Made by a program: the position numbers and the translations under genes. From Rhizobium metallidurans (GTDB taxonomy: Bacteria > Pseudomonadota > Alphaproteobacteria > Rhizobiales > Rhizobiaceae), in assembly GCF_014196505.1 (NCBI RefSeq), contig NZ_JACIDW010000006.1:146484-210483 (forward strand): a DNA stretch of 64,000 nucleotides, given 5' to 3'. Of this stretch, positions 55,317 to 63,661 are shown in pieces; positions within the stretch are counted from its first letter, which is position 1; each line of letters opens with the position of its first letter. The notes beneath the pieces are model-generated. The model saw only the letters and a program-made list of their open reading frames with translations, was not told the DNA's origin and made no database searches.

Positions 55317-55940
55317 TCAGAACTTGATGCCGACGCCGACGGTCACGACATTCTGGTTGAAGTCGGTGTCGACGCCCAGAAGGTCCTTGCTGCCGTAGTC
55401 GTTGTAGCGATATTCGACACGACCGAAGACATTGTCGGTGAAGGCGTAGTCGACGCCGGCGCCGACGGTCCAGCCGGAGAAGGTGGCGCTGTCGCTGCCG
55501 ACGGGCGTATCGACACTGCCGCGGGCACCGGTCCAGCCGGCCGCGCCGTAGAGCAGGGCGCGGTCAAGCGCGTAACCGACACGCGCGCGAACCGATCCCG
55601 TCGTGTCGAACTTGTAGCTGTTGGGACCGACGTCCTCGGAATTCCAGTTGTAGGAGACGTCGCCTTCCAGACCGAGCACGATGCTGTTGTCGAGCTGCCA
55701 GTTATAGCCGGCGAAACCCGTGACCAGGCCGCCATTCATGCTGGACGAGCCGATGCCGGAGAAATCACCATTGCCCCAGGCGCCGCCGCCCTGGATACCG
55801 GTGTAGAAGCCGTTCCAGGTAAAGAGCGGCGCGGCCTGCTCGACCGGTGCGGGTGGCTGTTCCGCGACGATGTCTGCCGCCGAGGCCGACCCGGCGATCA
55901 TGAGAAGCGCTGCTGACGCAGTCACGATACGAACATTCAT
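55317..55940 (-). CDS. Outer-membrane beta-barrel protein (Omp25/31-like)
   Basis: 207 residues: signal peptide (ASAALLMIAGSASAA), then FTWNGFYTGIQGGGAWGNGD, the typical Rhizobiales barrel start, alternating strands, and a C-terminal VGVGIKF whose final Phe is the assembly signal. It is a small 8-strand barrel. Downstream neighbour of the peptidase/repeat-protein locus on the same strand as peptidase copy 2. Confidence 0.9.
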   Translation of the reverse strand: MNVRIVTASAALLMIAGSASAADIVAEQPPAPVEQAAPLFTWNGFYTGIQGGGAWGNGDFSGIGSSSMNGGLVTGFAGYNWQLDNSIVLGLEGDVSYNWNSEDVGPNSYKFDTTGSVRARVGYALDRALLYGAAGWTGARGSVDTPVGSDSATFSGWTVGAGVDYAFTDNVFGRVEYRYNDYGSKDLLGVDTDFNQNVVTVGVGIKF

Positions 55941-56145
55941 GATAAGATCCCTCTCCTATGAATAAGGGTACACTCTTGACTGAATTGTCGGGAACCGCGG
56001 TGCCCGACCGTGGATCGCTGCATCTGGCAAGCCGAGGGCATGCCGCAGACAATGGCGCCTATGCGACCCGACGTACCAACGTCGCCACATCTTAAATGGT
56101 TCCATCACAAATAGCTAATTTTACGGCAAAAGGCTCGGCCGCTGC

Positions 56146-57711
56146 CTATTCGGCCGCCAAAGTCCTGTTTCTCGCGTGCAGGAAAGGGGCGATTTCGTCG
56201 GCGGGCATCGGCCTGCCGAAGAGATAGCCCTGGCCGACATCGCAGCCGAGCTCGAGCAGATGGTTGAGCTGTCGCGGCTCCTCGATGCCTTCGGCCGTGG
56301 TCTTGATGTTGAGGCTGAGGCCGAGCGCGAGCATGGCCCGCACGATCTTTTCCTGGCGCTCGTCGTCGCGATAGGTGGCGGTGAAGCTCTTGTCGATCTT
56401 GATCTTGTCGAAGCGGTAGTTGGCGAGCTGCGACAGGCTGGAATAGCCCGTGCCGAAATCGTCGAGCGCGATCTGCACGCCGGCATCGTGCAATTCGTCG
56501 AGGACGGCGGCGGCGCTGGAGGGGTCCTGGATCAGGGCGTTTTCGGTGATCTCGATTTCGAGGCGGTGGGCTGGCAGGCCGTTTACCGTCAGCGCCTTGA
56601 AGATGCGCGCCGTCAGCAGGCGGTCCTCCATCTGCACCGGCGAGACGTTGAACGACAGCGTGATGTGATCGTCCCAGGCGAGTGCATCATGACAGGCCTG
56701 GCTGAGCAGATCCTCGAAGAGGACGGTGATCAGCCCGGTCTCCTCGGCGATGCCGATGAAGACCGAAGGCGGAATGCTGTTGCCTTCGTCGTCGGTCCAG
56801 CGGGCGAGCGCCTCGAAGCCGCAGACCTCGTCGGTCTTCAGATCGATCAGCGGCTGATAGAACGGGCGGATCGCCTTGTCCTTGATCGCCACGCGCAGCT
56901 TGGCTTCCAACGAGGCGCGCAACGCGACCTTGTCGCGCATCCATGCCTCGAAGGCCAGATAGTTGTTCGGGCCGCGCGATTTTGCCTCGTACATGGCGAG
57001 GTCGGCGCGGTGGGCGGTGTCTTCCAGCCGTTCGCCTTGTTGCCAGCGGTCGTAACCGACGCTGGCGCCGACTTCGACGGCGAAGCCGTTGATGTGGATC
57101 GGGCGCGTCACGGCCTGGATCAAAAGCCGCGACAGGCGCTCCTCGTGCTGCGACGACAGGCCGGTCGCGACGATGATGAATTCGTCGCCGCCGAAACGGT
57201 AGACGGAGTCGGCGCTGCCGATGGCGCAGATCCGCTTGGAGACCTCGACCAGCAGCGCATCGCCGCCATTGTGGCCGATCAGGTCGTTGACCTTCTTGAA
57301 GCCGTCGAGGTCGACGCAGAAGATGCTGACGTTGCGTGCCCATTCCTCGCTGTATTCGTCGATCTGCGCGCGCCGGTGCAGGAGCACGGCGCGCTCGAAG
57401 GCGTAGCGGTTGGGAAGCTTGGTCAGGTGGTCATGCGTCGCGGTCCAGTCGGCCCTGGCTTCCGCCTTGGCGCGCAGGTCCATTTCCTTGCGAAGATCGG
57501 TGATGCGCAGGACGGAATAGACGAAGCTCATCGTGCCGCCGACGGCGAGCGCCAGCACCAGCTTGTCGGCGCCGTAGCTGTCGAATTGCTGGACGAACCA
57601 GGCGAGCAGTTCGCCGAATTCCAGCAGCGCTCCCACGACCCACAGGGCCGCGCCAAGCACCACGAGGGACAGCCACTGCCGTCCGGCTCTGCTCCGGAAA
57701 AATGCCGGCAT
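56146..57711 (-). CDS. Membrane GGDEF-EAL cyclic-di-GMP protein
   Basis: 521 residues. Two N-terminal membrane helices (WLSLVVLGAALWVVGALLEF and LVLALAVGGTMSFVYSVL) lead straight to a GGDEF domain with FGGDEFIIVATG (about residue 175) and an EAL domain with CGFEALARWTDDEG and [14 protein letters not shown]. There is no HAMP or large periplasmic sensor, so it does not look like LapD. A role in local c-di-GMP control is likely. It may be relevant to the repeat-protein locus only by proximity. Confidence 0.92.
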   Translation of the reverse strand: MPAFFRSRAGRQWLSLVVLGAALWVVGALLEFGELLAWFVQQFDSYGADKLVLALAVGGTMSFVYSVLRITDLRKEMDLRAKAEARADWTATHDHLTKLPNRYAFERAVLLHRRAQIDEYSEEWARNVSIFCVDLDGFKKVNDLIGHNGGDALLVEVSKRICAIGSADSVYRFGGDEFIIVATGLSSQHEERLSRLLIQAVTRPIHINGFAVEVGASVGYDRWQQGERLEDTAHRADLAMYEAKSRGPNNYLAFEAWMRDKVALRASLEAKLRVAIKDKAIRPFYQPLIDLKTDEVCGFEALARWTDDEGNSIPPSVFIGIAEETGLITVLFEDLLSQACHDALAWDDHITLSFNVSPVQMEDRLLTARIFKALTVNGLPAHRLEIEITENALIQDPSSAAAVLDELHDAGVQIALDDFGTGYSSLSQLANYRFDKIKIDKSFTATYRDDERQEKIVRAMLALGLSLNIKTTAEGIEEPRQLNHLLELGCDVGQGYLFGRPMPADEIAPFLHARNRTLAAE

Positions 57712-57852
57712 CTCCCCACTCCATCTCCACCTTCAAGAGATATAGCATGGAAGTCTAAAGTATCCGTTGAAACTAGGAGGTGACTTCTAGTTATCCTCAC
57801 CTACCCATAGGCGTATCTCGATCTGTTGAAATACCTGCCTCAAGGGAGAGGA

Positions 57853-57880
57853 AACGGGCGAACGCAGTCGTTCGCCCGTT
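57853..57880 (-). terminator. Terminator after the 37-residue microprotein
   Basis: A perfect 11-bp stem (AACGGGCGAAC/GTTCGCCCGTT) with a 6-base loop, 11 bases beyond the stop on the minus strand. Confidence 0.8.
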
Positions 57881-57891
57881 GTCCGCATGGT

Positions 57892-58005
57892 CTACAGTCG
57901 CATCATTATGGACACGGTGACAGCAAGGCACAGGAAGATCGCGCCGCCGGTGAGCCGCATGAGGCGCGTGCGTCTCAGCCGCGCCCCGTTCCAATCGTAA
58001 GACAT
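57892..58005 (-). CDS. 37-residue membrane microprotein
   Basis: ATG at 58005 with AAGGAGG eight bases upstream: MSYDWNGARLRRTRLMRLTG, then one hydrophobic helix and stop TAG. A terminator follows. The strong ribosome site, basic N-terminus, single helix and terminator make it a likely real but unannotated gene. No homologue recognised. Confidence 0.65.
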   Translation of the reverse strand: MSYDWNGARLRRTRLMRLTGGAIFLCLAVTVSIMMRL

Positions 58006-58118
58006 GGTCAGGCCTCCTTTTACGAAGGATTATCACCTGGAAATGCCAGGCGAATTAGCTTTCGCGCAATTGGCTTGCGCAAGGCTTATCTAAATTTCAA
58101 GATGTGAAATCTCCGCGT

Positions 58119-58676
58119 CTACACGCGATCGAAGCGCAGCGACCAGCGCGCGCCGTTGCTGGTCATTTCGATGGCGGAAAGCGGTTCGACGTCGATATGC
58201 CAGAAGGAGGACAGCGGTGCTGAAAGGGCGATCAGGGCCGCGACCCTGATGACGGGGGCGTGGCTGACGGCGATCACCTGACCGCCCTGCGCGGACTGCG
58301 CCCGCATCCACGGCTCGACGCGGTCCCGCAGCGCGCGGATGCTCTCGCCACCGTGCGGGGCCGCGTCGGTATCGGTCAGCCATTCGGACAGGGCGTCCGG
58401 CTCGCTCTCGTGCAGCGCCGCGATCGGCTGCCCGGCCCAGCGGCCGTAATCGCAGTCGGACAAGGCCGGAACGACGCCTGCGTCCAGCCCGAGGGCGTCG
58501 GCGGTCTGGCGGGCGCGCAGCGCCGGGCTGGTGAAGACGCGGTCGGCGCGCGGCATTCGCGAGGCCAGCGCCCGGGCCGCGGCGGTCGCCTTCTCCTCCA
58601 GCGCTTCGTCGAGCGGGAAACGCGCTTTCCGGATGGCGTCCGTGGCGCCGTGGCAGATGAAGGTGAGGCGCGTCAT
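58119..58676 (-). CDS. Histidine-phosphatase-family protein with CHG in place of RHG
   Basis: 185 residues from ATG 58676. The fold follows the phosphoglycerate-mutase-like family (FTSPALRARQTADALGL, DYGRWAGQP, AVSHAPVIRVAAL), but the catalytic motif reads TFICHGATDA: the usual Arg before His-Gly is Cys. It is divergent from the cobalamin riboswitch and cbtBA, so a link to cobalamin, like CobC phosphatase, is possible. Activity is uncertain without the Arg. Confidence 0.82.
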   Translation of the reverse strand: MTRLTFICHGATDAIRKARFPLDEALEEKATAAARALASRMPRADRVFTSPALRARQTADALGLDAGVVPALSDCDYGRWAGQPIAALHESEPDALSEWLTDTDAAPHGGESIRALRDRVEPWMRAQSAQGGQVIAVSHAPVIRVAALIALSAPLSSFWHIDVEPLSAIEMTSNGARWSLRFDRV

Positions 58677-58731
58677 CACGCTTGCTGTTCTCCTCGTCAT
58701 CGAGGCGCCGCCCGCCTTGTGTGACAGTGCG

Positions 58732-58759
58732 TTGACAGGCCCGGGGTCGCAGCTATATC
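58732..58759 (+). promoter_or_regulatory. Promoter of the cbtBA unit
   Basis: TTGACA, 16 bases, TATATC, placing the start just before the riboswitch. Confidence 0.65.
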
Positions 58760-58765
58760 GTCGAT

Positions 58766-58856
58766 TCCGTAGGTTTGGAAGCCGGTGAAATTCCGGTGCG
58801 GTCGCGCCACTGTGATCAGGATGAGGATACCTCAGACTGGAAGTCAGACCCTACCC
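58766..58856 (+). promoter_or_regulatory. Cobalamin riboswitch (compact form)
   Basis: The leader has GCCGGTGAAATTCCGG, GCGGTCGCGCCACTGTGA and the conserved GGAAGTCAGACC, the core of adenosylcobalamin/aquocobalamin riboswitches. It is short for the class and the peripheral stems are small. It precedes cbtB, whose product is linked to cobalt transport. Confidence 0.88.
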
Positions 58857-58897
58857 ACGAACATTCTCGACTGAACGCGTTATTCCAGGAGGAATTC

Positions 58898-59107
58898 ATG
58901 TCTCGTACCACGCTCGCGCCCACTTCGGTGGCCGCACCCATTCCCGTCGGCGACATCCTGCCATGGGCCATTTTCGGCGGCCTGCTGATGCTGATCGCCA
59001 TCTATTTCGTCGGCACCGAAGAAGGCGCGATGGCGCTGTTCGACGGTATGTATGTGCACGAATTCGTGCATGACGGCCGACACCTTCTCGGCTTCCCCTG
59101 CCACTAA
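58898..59107 (+). CDS. cbtB: CbtB, cobalt-transport subunit
   Basis: 69 residues: one membrane helix (LPWAIFGGLLMLIAIYFVG) and a histidine-rich C-terminus (MYVHEFVHDGRHLLGFPCH) typical of CbtB. CbtA and CbtB are thought to import cobalt for cobalamin synthesis and are usually under cobalamin riboswitches, as here. The ATG at 58898 follows AGGAGG. Confidence 0.92.
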   Translation: MSRTTLAPTSVAAPIPVGDILPWAIFGGLLMLIAIYFVGTEEGAMALFDGMYVHEFVHDGRHLLGFPCH

Positions 59108-59209
59108 AGCGTGTCGCGATCCGCAGGGTTCGCTCGTTACGCTTCAAGTCTTTGTTTTGTCGCATGTCGTTGCCGCAAAAGCGCTGCACGCTTTCGCGCG
59201 GCATGCTTT
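59106..59209. repeat. Rhizobial palindromic repeat between cbtB and cbtA
   Basis: Imperfect terminal inverted repeats: AAAGCGTGTCGCG at the left, CGCGCGGCATGCTTT at the right. The interior has CTTCAAGTCTTTG, GCATGTCGTTGCCGCAAAA and GCGCTGCACGCTTT. This matches a short dispersed repeat that I recall as common in Rhizobium and Agrobacterium intergenic DNA. Confidence 0.6.
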
Positions 59210-59224
59210 GAGGGAGTTTGAGAT

Positions 59225-59971
59225 ATGGTTGGAAAACTTTTGCTTCGCGGCATGCTGGCGGGCCTGATCGCCGGCGTCCTTGTGTTTGCCTTCGCCCACA
59301 CGTTCGGCGGACCGCTCGTCGATCAGTCGATCGCCATCGAGGAAGCAGCGGCGCAAGCCGCGGGCGAGGCGCCGGAACCGGAATTGTTCAGCCGGACCGT
59401 ACAGGTGGGCATCGGCCTGTTCATCGCGGTCACGGCCTACGGGATGGCCATCGGCGGCATTTTCGCGCTGATCTTCACCTTCGTGCAGGGCCGCGTCAGC
59501 AGCCTTGGCGCGCGGGCGACCTCGGCCGTCATCGCTGCCCTGGCCTTCGTTGCCATCGTCATCGTGCCCGCCATCAAGTATCCCGCCAATCCGCCCGCGG
59601 TCGGCCGTCCCGAGACGATCGAGGTCAGGACCCAGCTGTTCTTCCTGATGATCGTGGTGTCGATCGCCGCGCTGGTTGCCGCGATCGTCCTTGCCCGGCG
59701 GCTTTCGCCCAGGCTTGGAGCGTGGAATGGCGCGATCGCGGCCGGATTTGCCTATGTCCTGTTCATCGGCGCGGTGCTCTATCTTCTGCCTGCGATCAAC
59801 GAGGTGCCGGACAACTATCCGGCGATGCTCCTATGGCGGTTCCGCACCACCTCGATCGGCATGCACGCGATCCTCTGGGCGGTGATCGGTCTTGCCTTCG
59901 GGGCGCTTGCCGAACGCAAGCTCTCGGCCGCGCCGGGTGTTCGCCGCGCGTCCGCCCCGGTTCTTCGCTAA
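59225..59971 (+). CDS. cbtA: CbtA, cobalt-transport membrane subunit
   Basis: 248 residues with five or six hydrophobic helices, beginning MVGKLLLRGMLAGLIAGVLV and with the family pattern FAHTFGGPLVDQSIAIEEA, KYPANPPAVG and YLLPAINEVPDNYPA. It forms the membrane channel with CbtB. Weak GGGAG ribosome site; a repeat element separates it from cbtB. Confidence 0.92.
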   Translation: MVGKLLLRGMLAGLIAGVLVFAFAHTFGGPLVDQSIAIEEAAAQAAGEAPEPELFSRTVQVGIGLFIAVTAYGMAIGGIFALIFTFVQGRVSSLGARATSAVIAALAFVAIVIVPAIKYPANPPAVGRPETIEVRTQLFFLMIVVSIAALVAAIVLARRLSPRLGAWNGAIAAGFAYVLFIGAVLYLLPAINEVPDNYPAMLLWRFRTTSIGMHAILWAVIGLAFGALAERKLSAAPGVRRASAPVLR

Positions 59972-59977
59972 GGAGAA

Positions 59978-60009
59978 GGCAAAGCCCCGGTCCACCGGGG
60001 CTTTGCCTC
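59978..60009. terminator. Bidirectional terminator between cbtA and the LuxR gene
   Basis: A perfect 15-bp inverted repeat (AGGCAAAGCCCCGGT and its complement) with a tiny spacer between convergent genes. Confidence 0.85.
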
Positions 60010-60019
60010 GCCCAAACAT

Positions 60020-60709
60020 CTAGTTCCGGTCGGTCTCGCGGTGCAGGTGCATCGCCACCAGCATGGCGGTGAGGTGCACCGTGTTCTTGGCGCCGTAGCG
60101 TTCCTTCATCCGCTCCAGCCTGTGCTCGACCGTGCGGTGGGAGATGCCGAGTTCGCTGGCGATCTGCTTGGCGGTCGCGCCCTCGGCCAGCAGCTGCACC
60201 ACCGCTTCGTCGGTGACGTCGAGCTTGGCCTGCCGCTCGGGCGCGTTGAACATGAAGCGGCCATTGGTGACGGTCAGCAGCCAGGCCGGGCGCGCCTCGG
60301 TCGTCCTCTGCGGCAGCACCATGCGCTCGTAGGCGATGTCGACGCCGAGCAGCCTTGTCTTGACCATTTCCATCGACGGCTTCTGCGAGGCGATCACCTC
60401 GCGATAGCGCGGAATGACCGCCGTCTCCATGTAGCTGCGATCCTTGAAGTCGCCGATGCGCTGGTTGGCGAAGAGCTTGTTGATGTTGAGGATGCGGGAC
60501 GCGAAGCCGGAGGAGCGGACGACCCGCAGCTGCCAGTCCATCGGATCGTCGCCCTCGAGCACGATGATCGTCAGACGCATCTTGAGCGTCAGCAGGTCGA
60601 GCGCGTCGCGATAGACGGCTTCCGGCGTGCCCGGCTGATGCGGAGACGTACTCAGCCAGGCGTCGAGAAGCTTCTGCGTGACGGTGTGAAACGACGTGTC
60701 CTTGGTCAT
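60020..60709 (-). CDS. LuxR-family transcriptional regulator
   Basis: 229 residues from ATG 60709; a TTG at 60748 is also possible. The C-terminal HTH reads LAEGATAKQIASELGISHRT and VEHRLERMKERYGAKNTVHL. The N-terminal 150 residues are an unassigned PAS-like sensor with an acidic LEGDDPMDWQLRV strand. It lacks a receiver domain and autoinducer-binding residues of the TraR type. Convergent with cbtA; target unknown. Confidence 0.82.
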   Translation of the reverse strand: MTKDTSFHTVTQKLLDAWLSTSPHQPGTPEAVYRDALDLLTLKMRLTIIVLEGDDPMDWQLRVVRSSGFASRILNINKLFANQRIGDFKDRSYMETAVIPRYREVIASQKPSMEMVKTRLLGVDIAYERMVLPQRTTEARPAWLLTVTNGRFMFNAPERQAKLDVTDEAVVQLLAEGATAKQIASELGISHRTVEHRLERMKERYGAKNTVHLTAMLVAMHLHRETDRN

Positions 60710-60920
60710 CAACTCGGGCGTGAAATGTGCGACAGGTAATCCGAACAACCCAGGATGGGTTCATGCGGTGCACCATTCTGCGGCCAACTTACACTAAAGG
60801 ATTCGTTTGAACAGAATGTTCAATGTAGAGGCGAGTAAATCTTTGCGTAAGACGCGAAGGAATGCGCGTTAAACGCGCTTGTCCCCGGCAGGCGCGCGCG
60901 GCTTCACGAACGCCAGGCGA

Positions 60921-61583
60921 TCAGTCGTCGGCATAGCGCTGTTCGCGCCAGGGGTCGCCATACATGCTGTAGCCGTTGCGCTCCCAGAAGCCGGCCGCGT
61001 CCGCCGGCATGATGTCGATGCGGCGCAGCCACTTGGCGCTCTTCCACAGATAGAGGTGCGGCACGATCAGCCGCATCGGGCCGCCATGTTCGCGGCTCAG
61101 CGGCAGATCCTCCCAGGAGGTGGCGAGAATGGCGTCTTCGGCGGCGAAATCGGCAAGCGGCAGGTTGGTCGTATAGCCGTCATAGCTGGTCAGCATGACG
61201 TGGGTCGCTTCCGCCTTCGGCATGGCGAGGTCGAGAAGATCGCGCGTGGCGACGCCCTTCCACTTGTTGTCGTAGCGCGACCATGTCGTCACGCAGTGAA
61301 TGTCGGATACCCTGGTGGTCTGTTCCAGCGCCTGAAAGGCGGTCCAGCCGAGATCGAGCGGGGTCTCGACCAGCCCGCCGACCTGCAGCCGCCATGTGTC
61401 GGTGGAGACAACAGGCTGTTCGCCGAGGTCGAGCACCGGCCAGTTCTTGACGAGATGCTGGCCGGGCGGTAGCCGGTCGGTCTCAGGCCTACTCGTGCGG
61501 CCGGTCAGGAACTTGCCTTCGTCGGCCCAGCGGCGCTTCGAATTGGTGAGCTTGCTATCGGCGGGGATCTGGTCGTCGCTCAT
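60921..61583 (-). CDS. Sulfite-oxidase-fold molybdopterin oxidoreductase (cytosolic)
   Basis: 220 residues. The molybdenum-ligand cysteine is in RVSDIHCVTTWSRYDN (about residue 98), and the fold continues with WKGVATRDLLDLA, HGGPMRLIVPHLYLWKSAKW and the GFWERNGYSMYGDPWREQR end common to YedY/MsrP-like proteins. It has no twin-arginine signal, so it would act in the cytosol. No heme or partner subunit gene is adjacent. Confidence 0.92.
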   Translation of the reverse strand: MSDDQIPADSKLTNSKRRWADEGKFLTGRTSRPETDRLPPGQHLVKNWPVLDLGEQPVVSTDTWRLQVGGLVETPLDLGWTAFQALEQTTRVSDIHCVTTWSRYDNKWKGVATRDLLDLAMPKAEATHVMLTSYDGYTTNLPLADFAAEDAILATSWEDLPLSREHGGPMRLIVPHLYLWKSAKWLRRIDIMPADAAGFWERNGYSMYGDPWREQRYADD

Positions 61584-61820
61584 GGTGCGGCCTTTCGCGT
61601 TGAAGGGATTACGTCACCCGAGCGCGGTTGCTGTCAAGTTGTCGTGCGACGCGCAAAATTCGCCACGCGTTCACAAGTGCGGGAGATCGGCGGCAACGGC
61701 GCCGCACACGCCAATGCTGCACTCGCGAAAGGTTGAATTCGCCGCTCCTTTGCCTGATAGATAACCGTCTCTGACGGGCGCTGCCCTGGCGCCGACTGCA
61801 TTTACGGGATCGTCCATCGC

Positions 61821-62993
61821 ATGCCTATTTCCGCCGAGATCGAAGCCGATCTGCCGTTCCTCACCGCGCTGCGCCGCGATCTGCACGCCCATCCGGAACT
61901 CGGTTTCGAGGAAGCGCGGACCAGCGGCATCGTCGCCAGGCTCTTAGGTGAGGCGGGCATCAAGGTGCACCGCGGGCTCGGCGGCACCGGTGTGGTCGGC
62001 ACGCTGCAGGTGGGCAACGGCACCCGCAGCATCGGGCTTCGCGCCGACATGGATGCGCTTGCGATGCCCGAGATCGCGGATCGTCCCTACAAGTCGACCG
62101 TGCCGGGCAAGATGCATGCCTGCGGCCATGACGGGCACACGACGATGCTCATCGGCGCCGCCCGGCATCTGGCGGCCACGCGCGGCTTCTCCGGCACCGT
62201 GCATTTCATCTTCCAGCCGGCCGAGGAGGGGCGCGGCGGGGCGAAGCGGATGGTGGAGGAGGGGCTGTTCGAGCTCTTCCCCTGCGACGCCGTCTACGGG
62301 CTGCACAACATGCCGGGGCTTGCCGTCGACGAGATGGCTGTGGTCGCCGGGCCGCAGCTTGCCTCCTCCGACAGCTGGCGCGTCACCTTCCGGGGGACCG
62401 GCACGCATGGCGCCAAGCCGCATCTCGGCCGCGATCCGATCACCGCCGCCGGCACGTTCCTCTCGTCGCTGCAGACCATCGTCGGCCGCGTCGTCGATCC
62501 GTTGCAGCCGGCCGTCGTCAGCGCCTGCTCGCTGCAGGCGGGCGACCCCAAGGCGCTCAACGTCATCCCCGATATCGTCGAGATCGGCGGCACGGCGCGC
62601 GCCTATTCGCCCGATGTCCGCGACCAGCTCGAGCACGAGATCGGCCGGCTGGTGGAGGGCACGGCAGCGATGTTCGGCATTGCCGCCGATTACGGCTTCG
62701 AACGGCGCATTCCGCCCGTCGTCAACGATACCAACGCGACGGAGCGGGCGCTGGCCGCTGCTTGCGACGTGTTCGGCGAGAAGGTGGTGACACACTTCCC
62801 GCCCTCGACGGCCGGCGACGACTTCGCATTCTTCGGGCAACAGGCGCCGGGCTGCTACGTCTGGCTCGGCAACGGCCCGGCGGTGGATGGGGCGCTGCAT
62901 CACAATACGGCTTACGATTTCAACGATGACGCGATCGGGCCGGGCGTGGCGTTCTGGACGCGGCTGGTGGAGCGGGAGTTGGCGGCGGGGTGA
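61821..62993 (+). CDS. M20-family amidohydrolase (hippurate-hydrolase type)
   Basis: 390 residues. Metal sites: IGLRADMDALAM, HACGHDGHTTM, FQPAEEGRGGAKRM and the late His in LHHNTAYDFND. The dimerisation domain is in the middle. M20D peptidases hydrolyse N-acyl amino acids such as hippurate or IAA conjugates; the exact substrate is not predictable. Confidence 0.93.
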   Translation: MPISAEIEADLPFLTALRRDLHAHPELGFEEARTSGIVARLLGEAGIKVHRGLGGTGVVGTLQVGNGTRSIGLRADMDALAMPEIADRPYKSTVPGKMHACGHDGHTTMLIGAARHLAATRGFSGTVHFIFQPAEEGRGGAKRMVEEGLFELFPCDAVYGLHNMPGLAVDEMAVVAGPQLASSDSWRVTFRGTGTHGAKPHLGRDPITAAGTFLSSLQTIVGRVVDPLQPAVVSACSLQAGDPKALNVIPDIVEIGGTARAYSPDVRDQLEHEIGRLVEGTAAMFGIAADYGFERRIPPVVNDTNATERALAAACDVFGEKVVTHFPPSTAGDDFAFFGQQAPGCYVWLGNGPAVDGALHHNTAYDFNDDAIGPGVAFWTRLVERELAAG

Positions 62994-63452
62994 GGCGCGG
63001 CGCGCTATGATCCTTCACGGCGCGAGCAAAATTTGATGTCACGGAGCACAAATATCGTTTGTTAATCAGCGCGTTGGCCGAAATCGTCGCGCTCATTCAT
63101 CCCCGTCATCCGGTGTCGCTCCACAATGGCCGCGTCATCGGACAGGGAGCCGGGTTCGCGAACCGGTAACGCCAGGTTTGGTATCCGGCCTTCGGTGATG
63201 GTCGCCACAGGTGGATCAAGGGCTGTCAGGGCCTGATATCCATCCGGCAAGGAAAGGCCGAGAGACGCTCCTGTCGGCCCGGACGAACCGGAAACCCAGA
63301 CGCGATCGGGCAGGTGGAATGCCTGATACCCATACTATCCATACGATGCCGCCTGCCCGTTCCCTTTTTTCAGCCGACCGTCGCCGGGCCTTGCTCGGGC
63401 GCGGGGTTTTGTGGTGTGCATATTGCTGGAGTAGCACCGTTTGCGCCCGTGG
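62994..63452. other. Gene-poor region
   Basis: About 460 bases. A 62-codon minus-strand frame (63062-63250) and others exist but lack ribosome sites and recognisable content. No clear promoter or RNA structure is seen. Confidence 0.5.
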
Positions 63453-63620
63453 CCCCCTCATCGCCTCGCTGTCGCTCCGGCACTTCTCCCCGCTGGGGCG
63501 AAGGGGCTGGGCGCACCGGCGCGCCCAATCTTGACGTCCTTTTCGCAAACGAGAAAGATCTGGGCGAGTGGCCACCGCGAGTCTCTTCTCCCTCGCTGGG
63601 GAAAGGTGCCGGCAGGTCAG
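63453..63620. repeat. Degenerate RIME1-like element
   Basis: Left part CCCCCTCATCGCCTCGCTGT and CTTCTCCCCGCTGGGGCGAAG, right part CTTCTCCCTCGCTGGGGAAAGGTGCCGGCAGG: the same order as the element at 27001-27169, but both palindromes have mismatches. It lies next to a transposase gene. Confidence 0.6.
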
Positions 63621-63661
63621 GTGCAACTTGTTGCACCGGGGATGAGCATCTGTGTTGAAGG

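Noticed and set aside
56146..57711. LapD-type receptor for the peptidase locus
   Set aside because: The protein lacks HAMP and a periplasmic output domain, and its GGDEF and EAL motifs look catalytic, so it is not a LapD-like effector.
63062..63250. 62-codon minus-strand frame
   Set aside because: No ribosome site, no recognisable domain and no supporting context.
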